From Chrysochromulina tobinii (taxonomy: Eukaryota > Haptophyta > Prymnesiales > Chrysochromulinaceae): a DNA stretch of 34,698 nt. A model generated the notes under the pieces. That model was not told the DNA's origin. It saw only the letters and a program-made list of their open reading frames with translations, and ran no database searches. The stretch is from the NCBI GenBank assembly GCA_001275005.1, contig JWZX01003295.1, positions 1 to 34,698 of the forward strand. The letters are read 5' to 3'. Position 1 is the stretch's first letter; the number at the start of each line of letters is the position of its first letter. Made by a program: the position numbers and the translations under genes. Below, in pieces: positions 27,860 through 34,698 of this stretch.

Positions 27860-28564
27860 ATGGCGGCCCCCTTCACTGCGGAGGATGCTGAGGCCTCGAC
27901 GAAAGAGGCCATGCCGACGGCTGTATTCATTGTGCGCTCGCGCGCCTGCCATGATGCCGACTCCCCAAGTCGCTGCACGCTATGCCGAGCTTTGTCCGAC
28001 CGTCGCGGCTCCCGCCTTTCCTCTCGTTGCTTGCAGGAGGACATCGAGGCTTACATGAAGAAGGAGGGCGACCCTGGGACGGCGCTCGACAAGTTACAGA
28101 AGCTCTACCAGGTCTTCAAATTCATCGAGCAGCGGCTCACGCAGAAGAAGAACAAACTCAAGATGAAGAAGCCTGAGATTGAGAAGACGTATGCAGCACT
28201 ATGCGCAATGGAGGAGCAGGCGAAGAAGGGCGAGCCGCTCGTGATGCACTACGAGCTGGCGCAGTCGGTGAGCGCGAAGGCCATCGTCAACGTGCATGAG
28301 AGCGACAAGGTTTGCCTCTGGTTGGGCGCGAACGTCATGCTCGAGTACCCGCGCGCTGAGGCGATCGCTCTGCTTGCGCAGCAGCTCGCAGACTGTAAAA
28401 AGGCGCTCGCGACGACGATCGATGACATGGGCTTCCTGCGCGACCAGATCACCACGACCGAGGTCAACATGGCGCGTGTCTTCAACTGGGACGTTAAGGA
28501 TCGGCGGATCAAGAAGGAGAAGGAGGAGAAGATTGCACGCGGCGAGGCGGTCGACGTCGAATGA
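27860..28564 (+). CDS. PFDN3: Prefoldin subunit 3 (VBP1/GIM2 homologue), two exons
   Basis: Exon 1 is 27860-27931 and exon 2 is 28037-28564, giving 199 residues, as in other prefoldin 3 proteins. The unspliced frame is also open because the 105-base intron is a multiple of three without stops, but splicing gives AVFIEDIEAYM, matching the conserved AVFxEDVxxFM start of the domain. The two coiled-coil helices are clear (ALDKLQKLYQVFKFIEQRLTQKKNKLK; AIALLAQQLADCKKALATTIDDMGFLRDQ), with the beta-hairpin DKVCLWLGANVMLEYP between them and TTTEVNMARVFNWDVK near the end. It is part of the hexameric jellyfish-shaped chaperone that passes nascent actin and tubulin to CCT. Confidence 0.93.
   Translation: MAAPFTAEDAEASTKEAMPTAVFIVRSRACHDADSPSRCTLCRALSDRRGSRLSSRCLQEDIEAYMKKEGDPGTALDKLQKLYQVFKFIEQRLTQKKNKLKMKKPEIEKTYAALCAMEEQAKKGEPLVMHYELAQSVSAKAIVNVHESDKVCLWLGANVMLEYPRAEAIALLAQQLADCKKALATTIDDMGFLRDQITTTEVNMARVFNWDVKDRRIKKEKEEKIARGEAVDVE
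27932..28036 (+). other. 105-base in-frame intron of prefoldin 3
   Basis: The donor is ATT/GTGCGC and the acceptor CTTGCAG/GAG. The translated intron (VRSRACHD... CLQ) has no counterpart in the family and interrupts a conserved segment, so removal is strongly favoured; retention would add 35 residues without breaking the frame. Confidence 0.85.
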
Positions 28565-28745
28565 GGCGTGGAATGGGGGGCGGTTGCGTTGCGAAAGAGC
28601 ACCCCTCCTTCGCGCGTTAGGTCCTATTTCACCTTCAAAATCTATTCACATTCACATGCATTCATACAACGACGGCAGGTTCGCAAACCGTCAGACCTGT
28701 CCGGAAAGGAGCGCTGAGCGCTCTCCTCCCCTTGCCCGACCGGCC

Positions 28746-31700
28746 ATGGTAAACTGGGACTTCGGCGTGCCTCACTTCGCCGCTAAAATCGAGTGCGACT
28801 GCTTGGGATGCCGGTCGGAACGTCAACTCGAACCAAAGACGGGCGAGGAGACCGCGACCGGCCCGCGGCTCCCGCCTCTGCCCCCGCTCGCCGAGAATGC
28901 CATCCTCGAGCCAGGCGAGATCGTCGAGCGCGACAAGCCGGTGCTCACGATGTTCGCGGGCTCGTACCTCGCACCGCTGCTTCCTATGACCCGCTCGACG
29001 ACGTGGGAGATACGCCGAGGTGCGATCACCTCTCTTGCGCGCCTCTCGGATGACCACCTGCGGGCGGCGGTCGCGGCCCTGCGTAGCTTTAAGGGCCGGT
29101 CGGTGCTCGTCGACATCATGGAGTACTGCTCAAGTCAGCTCGTCGACGCGGTGGCGCGGCGCGAGGCAGTCGAGGGACTTGTCAATCTGCTCGGGCACAC
29201 GCACGCGCAGAGCGAGCTCCGCGCCGAGGGGCTGCTACCGGACCTCCTCATCCTCCTAAGGTACGTCGAGACAGACTCGGGGATGAAGCTCAGGTTTCCG
29301 ATGTTCATCCGCGGCATCGAGGGGCTGTGCCGGAACCGGAAGCTCGCGATGCTCATGGTGCGCGTCGGCTTCGGCCCCGATCTGCTCCGCGTGGCTTCGG
29401 ACCTCTCGGGTGGCGCAGGCCTGATCGCGGCGGGGGTGCGGAGCGCGGCTGTGAATGCGCTCATCTCGATGTCGCAGAACCCGGAGGCTCGGGTGCAGTT
29501 GAAGAATGAAGGGGCGCTCGTGCTCGCCACCGATCTACTGCGCAGCGAACTTCATGAGCTGCGGCGCAGTGGCGGCACCCTAGCGTGCAACCTTTGCCTC
29601 CACCCGGATAACCGCCTGGACGCGCTGCGTTCCCCACTGCTTGAGCAGATGATCATCTCCGCGTCCACCCCCAAACCGGGCGAGGATGCCGACCTGGCCC
29701 TCGCGCTCGCGTCGCTGGTGGCGGACGTGCAGCTCGTGCGCTCGCTCTCGTCCCCGGCCATGTGCAACGCGCTCCTCGCGCTCCTGCGGCACGGCTCTCG
29801 CGAGGGCTGCCGTCACGCGGCGTGGGCGAGTTCCAACCTAGCGAGCTCTCGACCGGTGGCGCCCTCGATGCTGCAGCCCGAGTTCCTGGACGTGCTCCTC
29901 TGCTTGTGCGAGGACAACACGGCCTCGGCTGCCGCGCTCCTCGGCGGCCGGCGCACCGACAAGCAGTGCAAGCGTGACGCTAAGAAGACGCTGTGCTGGC
30001 TCGCTCCCCTGGCGCTTCGCGAGCTTCAGTCAGGCTTGGCAGTCCGTCGTCGGCTCGTGAAGCTCATCGTGCGCTGCGCCGAGTCGACCGATCCGGAGAT
30101 TCAGTCGTCGGGGCTGCTGGTGCTTGGGGTGTGGTCCGAGACCCTCGCGCTGCACGACGAGCTTGTGAAACACGGCATGCTCCTGCCTCTCACCTTGGCC
30201 ATCTCGGCGCCCACGCGCCATGCCGAGCACTCGCCCGTCGCCCATCTGCGCGGCGCACGGGCGCTGGCATGCCTCACCGTGCACCAGCACTACCACCGCA
30301 ACCTCTCAGAGGATGGCGTCGTCGCGCCGCTGCTCCAGCTGCTTTGTTCGTGCAACCAGATGGTTCGTGTGTACGCGGGCCGCGCGGTGCTGAACCTCTC
30401 TCGCAACGTGCATGCCGCGCTCGAACTCGTGCGGCAGGGGGGTCTGGCCACGCTCCTCATCATCCGGCGCGGCGACGACCCGTCCTTCTCGAAGGCTCGC
30501 TTGGCGCTCGATCCGGACGGCGCTCTGCAGCCGCAACGCACGGCCGCTCTCATGCTGGCCCGGAAGGAGGCGGCTGAGGCCGAGGCGGCGGCCGAGGCGG
30601 CAGCGACGAGCGCGACGGCCAAGACGGACGCGGCCGTGGCCGCGGCGATCGCCGCGGTTCGCCCAGCCGACGCCGAGGCGGCGGCGGCGGCGGCGCGCCG
30701 GTCGGCTGAGCTGTCGACGCTCGAGCGCGAGTACGCTTGACACGTGTCCGATCACACGACCCTCTCATTTCCGAGGATTGCCCCCTGATGGCCAGTGATT
30801 GGATCCCTCATCAGACCCTCTAATGTCCGAGGATTGCCCCCTGATGGCCAGTGATTGGATCCCTCATCAGGTACGCTCGACAGGCGTCCAACAACCTTCT
30901 GCGAGCGTGGGAGCTGCAGGAGGAGAAGATGGCCGTAGATGATCGACACTTGGAGATGCTGTGGCAGGACTTGCTCTACCTGCACCAGCAGATTACCGGG
31001 CTCACTGCCCGGGAGTTGGCCCGTCAGCATCAACGTGAGCGTCTGAATCGCAACGAGGACCCCGACGTCGTCGCCGTCAAGCACGACGTGCCCGAGTCGG
31101 AAGTCGTAGCGCCGCACAATGCGTCCGCGGCGCGTGTGGTCGCGGAGAGCGTACGATTAAAGGCCAGAATCGCTGTCCATGCGCCGGTGCTCATTGCCTG
31201 CCTGTACGGCTGGCACTATCTCGCGGCGATCAGAAAGACGGGGACGGAGCTCGATCAACGCATGCGCGCGGCGGGCATCCTACAGCAAGCCAACAAGAAT
31301 CATCAAAAGCGGCGGCGCGTGGCCAAAGCGACTCGCATTCAAGCTGGCTACCGCGGATGGAGCTGTAGGCGCAAGCTTCGGAGGGCGGCCTTGGAAGGGG
31401 GCGAAGACGCAGACCTCGCCCGCGCCGCCGCCTCCATCGGGCGGTCCCGTGATCGATGGAATTCCGTGCGATCCATGGAATTGAGCCCCATCACGATTGA
31501 TGAAGCGATTGATGCGGCAGCGGCCGGCGGCGACCTCGAAGACGACGCCGCGCCGCCGCTGCTGCCACCACACGTAAATTCGAGATACGATCGGTTGTCA
31601 CCGTCGCGGTTCACGCCGCTGCCATCGCCGGCAGCGACCAGCCCCGCGCATGCCAAGGCTTCCAGTAATGAAGGCAAGGCACTCGAATCGAATATGGAAG

Positions 31701-32584
31701 GTCACCTGCCTAATTTGGAAGGAGGCACGCCCCAGACCGAGGCACGTCCCGCGGAGCCAGCGCCGGTCTTTGGTTCAATTTTCGGCTCGAGCGAGTACTT
31801 CAAGGATTTGGAGGTGGAGGTGCCGTTGCAGCGCCCCAGGCAACGTATCTCCAGGGCAGTAGCGGCAGCCAATGCGGCGGCGGCAGTCAAGGCGAAGGCC
31901 GAGGCGAAGGCGAAGGCGAAGGCGGAGGCCGAGGCAGCGGCAGCCAAGGCGACGGCCGAGGCCGAGGCGGCGGCGGCCGAGGCAGCCAAGGGGGTGGCCG
32001 AGGCGGGGGCAGCCAAGGCGGTGGCCGAGGCAGACGCGGCGGCGGCCGAGGCCGAGGCTGCGGCGGTGGAGACGGCGGCGGCCGAGGCAGCCAAGGGGGT
32101 GGAGGTCGAGGAAGCGGCGGAGGTCGAGGAAGCGGCGGTGGCGGGCTCGGGAAATGAGAACTTCGAAGCGACCCAATTTGGAGTTCAATCACCTGAGGCG
32201 CGTGAGGCGTCTGAGGCGTCTGAGGCGCCCTTGGGCGTGGTTTCTGCAGCTGCCGCCGCGACGGAAGAGCCCTCCGAATGGGTGCACTCCGTTCAGGATG
32301 ACGAGCACTCCGAGGCGGCGCTTGAGGCGACGATGGCGGAGCTGCGAGCGCGCGAGGCGGTGCTTGAGGAGACGATGGATGAGGAACTCGCTGAGGAGAT
32401 GGCTGGAGGTGTGCAGCTCGCTGAGGAGATGGCTGGAGATGTGCAGCTCGCTGAGCCGGAGGCTCCGGGAGATGTGCAGCTCGCTGAGCCGGAGGCCGAG
32501 GAGATGGCGGGAGATGTGCAGCTCGCTGAGCCGGAGGCTCCGGCCGAGCCTGTAGCTGAGGTGGACGCAGACGCGGAGCCGTAG
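28746..32584 (+). CDS. Armadillo-repeat / IQ-motif / Ala-rich coiled-coil protein, two exons
   Basis: Exon 1 is 28746-30730 and exon 2 is 30871-32584, giving 1232 residues. Exon 1 codes for helical ARM/HEAT-like repeats (ITSLARLSDDHLRAAVAAL, EAVEGLVNLLGHTHAQSELRAEGLLPDLLILL, RSAAVNALISMSQNPEARVQLKNEGALVLATDLL, HLRGARALACLTVHQHYHRNLSEDGVVAPLLQLL, VRVYAGRAVLNLSRNVHAALELVRQGGLATLL) ending in an Ala/Glu helix. Exon 2 continues that helix (EREYARQASNNLLRAWELQEEKMAVDDRHLEMLWQ), then an IQ motif ATRIQAGYRGWSCRRKLRR (calmodulin-binding type), a disordered part, a long Ala/Glu/Lys tract (31860-32150) and repeats around GDVQLAEPEA at the end. If the intron were not removed, exon 1 would stop at 30740. 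The ARM region suggests a scaffold, possibly calmodulin-regulated; the single-gene model is inference from frame and helix continuity. Confidence 0.68.
30731..30870 (+). other. 140-base intron built from a copied exon edge plus two 56-bp repeats
   Basis: It starts GTACGCTTGACACGTGTCC and is followed by exon 2 starting GTACGCTCGACAGGCGTCC (16 of 19 identical). The last 112 bases are two 56-base units (30759-30814 and 30815-30870), each ending CCCTCATCAG, so each offers a CAG acceptor; only the second keeps the frame. Confidence 0.72.
30759..30870 (+). repeat. Two 56-bp tandem repeats inside the intron
   Basis: The units differ at two positions (CTCATTTCCG versus CTAATGTCCG). Each carries GATTGGATCCCTCATCAG, related to GATTGCATCCCTCATCAG at 9740-9784. 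Confidence 0.95.
31860..32150 (+). repeat. GC-rich imperfect repeats coding an Ala/Glu/Lys tract
   Basis: Short units such as GCCGAGGCGGCGGCGGCC and GCAGCCAAGG repeat irregularly, encoding AEAEAAAAEAAKGVAEAG-like helix. Such tracts are probably a charged single alpha-helix or coiled coil. All three frames are open here, so frames other than the ARM/IQ one are shadows. Confidence 0.7.
32390..32556 (+). repeat. GDVQLAEPEA coding repeats
   Basis: Units of GAGATGGCTGGAGATGTGCA followed by GCTCGCTGAGCCGGAGGC, in whole or part, occur about five times and give EEMAGDVQLAEPEAP-type repeats at the C-terminus of the ARM/IQ protein. Confidence 0.9.
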
Positions 32585-33072
32585 GCTGTGGCTCGGGTGG
32601 GCGCGCGAAGTGGTGCCTGGTCGCACGTTGGCGGCGTGTCGGCACAGGCAGTTGGAAGAGGCAACAGCGCCCCGTGGGGCGATGGCTGATGGCTCCGAGA
32701 CAGTCGCGCCGCACGTGACGAAAACGTACGTTTAATATATTATACGTACACGAACACCTACTCACCTGAAAAGTTTGTCTTTTGTCTCACTGGACCGTAC
32801 CTAACGAGTTACTAACGAGGCGGGCGACCCTTCGGGCGGCTAGAACTCCCCCGCAGCCCGCTGGCGAGGGCCGAGGGGCGGTTCGTTCGTCGTTCCTGTT
32901 TAGGACACCGGACCGCGTATCGGTGCCTCTTGACTTGACTTGACATGACTTGCCCTTCCTCAGCATTCACGAGCGCGCAAACCAAGAGCGTCACAGTCGG
33001 TCCCATGCGGTCCTGGCTCGAGCTATCGGAAGCGTTGCGGAACAATTTCACCAGTGTTTACCCCTAGAATTT
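32585..33072. other. Intergenic region upstream of the RINGv gene
   Basis: No gene is supported. It contains an AT-rich near-perfect palindrome (32726-32749, 11 of 12 pairs, no loop) and a short TTGAC repeat (32931-32944). The promoter of the RINGv gene is expected here. Confidence 0.5.
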
Positions 33073-34058
33073 ATGCCAGTCAGCCACCGCACGCTCTCGC
33101 TCGCCAGCGCGGCGGATCCCGAGGAGCGCCAATGCCGCATCTGCTTCGACATCAATGACCCGGAATCGCTCATCGCCCCGTGTCTGTGCTCTGGCACGCA
33201 ACGATGGATTCACCGAGCGTGTCTCGACGAGTGGAGGGCGCAGGAGCGAGTGCCGCGTGCATTCTCTCATTGCCCTACCTGCCGCTTTGAGTATCTTACG
33301 GCCTTGCACGAGTCGGAGGAGGCCTCACGATCGCGTTCCGTGCGGTTTCGCATGTTCGTTGTGCGCGACACCATTCTTGTGTTCGCGGGCGTGCAGAGCA
33401 TCCTCGCGCTCGTGGGTCTCCTCATCCACCTATGCGACAGGTCGGGCGCTGTGCAGAGCCTCTACCCGCGCTCGTGGGCCGCACGCACGGCAGCAGAGCA
33501 CCTGGCAATCGGGCCTTACTACATGAGCGCCGTCGTGGTATGCCTTGCGTTGCTCGGGCTGATCAGCATGTGGCTGCAGCACACTGGCCGGCTGCCTGCG
33601 ACGCCGCCGCGGGCTGCCATCGTGCGACGGCACGAGCCCGTAGCGCCAACTTGCGACGTGTGCTGCAACGGCTGTGTGAGCAGCAGCGGCTGCGACGTGG
33701 ATTGCCAAAGCTGCTGTGCCGTGTGCGAGGGCGGAGGCGGCGGCTGTGCGCTCGAAGGTTGTGGCGCGTGCGACGCCAGCGGCTGCGCGGCCGAGGGCGC
33801 CGGCGTACTGGTCCCGCTCACAATGGTCGCACTGCTGATTGCTTCGCTGTCGTGGGCGTCTTCTACGCACTGTTCTTTGCAACGATTGTGATGCAGCGGC
33901 TGGCACAGCGCCACGTGCACCTGCTGCAAATGCGGAGCGAGACGAATCGCGTGGTCGTGTGTGACCTCGCGCACGAGGGCAGAGAGGGCTCGCTTCAGCG
34001 CAGCTCGAGCAAGGCCCCCATCGCCATGCCCATGGAAGGGATCGCCATGCGCGTGTGA
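33073..34058 (+). CDS. RINGv (MARCH-type) membrane E3 ubiquitin ligase with apparent frameshift
   Basis: The start ATG is at 33073; the frame is open upstream without another ATG. Residues 21-70 are a full C4HC3 RINGv domain: C21, C24, C37, C39, H47, C50, C67, C70. Two transmembrane helices follow (about 98-120 and 145-165), then a Cys-rich linker (about 33640-33800; CDVCCNGC, CDVDCQSCCAVC). In the first frame a third helix LVPLTMVALLIAS runs into a stop at 33889-33891. In the next frame, from about 33843, FAVVGVFYALFFATIVMQRLAQRHVHLLQMRSETNRVVVCDL continues exactly the helix and the conserved post-helix segment of the family, ending at 34058. A missing base near 33841-33844 would explain this. 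Such ligases ubiquitinate membrane proteins. It could be a sequencing error, a programmed shift or a real pseudogenisation. Confidence 0.8.
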
Positions 34059-34385
34059 TACGTGGGCAATCGTTCTTCGCTGCATAATTTTCCAAGAGCT
34101 AAAAGCACCAGAAACGGGTGAACCGTCGGAAAATCTCCTGTATCTTCATGTTTAACTTCATATTCGAAAAAAGCCTTTTTTGGAATGTTTATTTCGTATT
34201 TTTCGGACTCCTCATCAGAAGCACTAGGAGTCGAAAGGTCTGCAACCTGCTGCAGGCTCGGGCAAACTTGCCTGCGCATGCGGGCCTATGGGAATTCATC
34301 ACCTTTCAGTCTCGTTCACGCGGTGCTTCGGAGTACCTCTCCAGCATCAGATGAACGACAAATACCCACTCCATCTTCCCCGCCC
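34059..34385. other. Intergenic region, AT-richer
   Basis: No gene is seen. The sequence is notably less GC-rich than the rest of the window (TTTAACTTCATATTCG-like stretches) and separates the RINGv gene from the ankyrin gene. Confidence 0.5.
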
Positions 34386-34698
34386 ATGAGCATTGCAAAG
34401 TTCCGCGAGAGGGAACGACAAGAGATGGAAGCAGTTCGGGTCAGGAATGAGTCTGCCGAATTCCACAGCGCAGAGGAGTTTTTGGAGAGGCAGAGCCTAC
34501 TGGTGCTGCCCGGCAGGGGCGGAGGAAGAAAGCTCCGCCACGCTTGCCAGCACGGGAAGCTGGAGGAGGCCCGTGAGCTGCTCGCGTGTGGCTGCCAGCC
34601 AACGTCGACTGACGAGGCATTCGAGCGCACCGCCCTGCACTGGGCAGCGTGGAGCGGCGATGTCGAAGTCGGTGAGCTGCTTTTTACGCACCCTTCAA
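34386..34698 (+). CDS. Ankyrin-repeat protein, N-terminal part (runs off the window)
   Basis: Open from the ATG at 34386 to the window end, 104 residues. After a charged helix (MSIAKFRERERQEMEAVRVR, ESAEFHSAEEFLERQSLLVL) the sequence enters ankyrin repeats: LRHACQHGKLEEARELLACGC, then the consensus start TALHWAAWSGDVEVGELLF. The end is cut, so total length and any further domains are unknown. Ankyrin repeats bind proteins; no specific role can be given. Confidence 0.78.
   Translation, partial: MSIAKFRERERQEMEAVRVRNESAEFHSAEEFLERQSLLVLPGRGGGRKLRHACQHGKLEEARELLACGCQPTSTDEAFERTALHWAAWSGDVEVGELLFTHPS

Noticed and set aside
30741..30850. Two separate genes (ARM protein ending at 30740; IQ protein starting at 30851)
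   Set aside because: The second ORF has an ATG only within or just after repeat DNA, and splicing at GTACGC/CATCAG joins the two Ala/Glu helices in frame, so one gene is the simpler model. Transcripts could overturn this.
31872..32765. Arg- or Pro-rich ORFs over the Ala/Glu tract on both strands
   Set aside because: The repetitive GC-rich DNA is open in most frames; only the frame continuous with the ARM/IQ protein has a sensible domain (IQ motif) upstream.

Overview
The window looks like nuclear DNA of a GC-rich unicellular eukaryote, most probably a haptophyte or another secondary-plastid marine alga. The evidence is: no operons or Shine-Dalgarno sites; short GT-AG introns (five can be placed); alanine-, proline- and glutamate-rich low-complexity coding; many minisatellites; and eukaryote-only families (ESCRT-III Snf7, prefoldin 3, RINGv E3 ligase, PIP kinase, TMEM19, CAX, protein O-fucosyltransferase-like). 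The species assignment is inference.

Layout. 0.7-5.5 kb, minus strand: a retinol-saturase/carotenoid-isomerase-like FAD oxidoreductase; a chimeric ORF joining a duplicated N-terminus of that oxidoreductase to an Snf7 (ESCRT-III) domain; and a type II membrane O-fucosyltransferase-like protein. 5.8-9.0 kb, plus: a two-exon, low-complexity protein of unknown function with a large internal duplication. 9.8-11.3 kb, minus: a two-exon Ca2+/H+ antiporter (CAX) whose intron is a 35-bp minisatellite, divergent from a four-helix membrane protein at 11.6-12.4 kb. 13.0-14.6 kb, plus: a two-exon METTL21-like methyltransferase. 15.3-17.2 kb, minus: a membrane-anchored EF-hand/coiled-coil/protein kinase. 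18.0-18.4 kb: a small Met/Trp-rich ORF. 18.8-20.0 kb, minus: a minimal PIP kinase. 20.0-22.2 kb: a repeat field without a clear gene. 22.2-23.2 kb, plus: a TMEM19/DUF92 protein. 23.8-27.6 kb, minus: a NACHT-LRR (NLR-like) STAND ATPase beginning with a myristoylation-type MGCGLSS. 27.9-28.6 kb: prefoldin subunit 3, divergent from it. 28.7-32.6 kb: an armadillo/IQ/Ala-rich protein split by a 140-bp intron that begins with a copy of the first bases of the next exon. 33.1-34.1 kb: a RINGv E3 ligase with an apparent frameshift. 34.4 kb to the end: the start of an ankyrin-repeat protein.

The genes do not form one pathway. Several concern membranes and signalling (CAX and EF-hand kinase: Ca2+; IQ motif: calmodulin; PIP kinase; RINGv; NACHT-LRR). 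The most notable items are the NACHT-LRR protein with a predicted acylated N-terminus, the EF-hand transmembrane kinase, the oxidoreductase-Snf7 chimera, an inverted-repeat motif family flanking genes, and the fact that three of the five introns are built from tandem repeats. Exon boundaries were placed by reading-frame continuity, splice-site dinucleotides and family similarity only; there are no transcript data.
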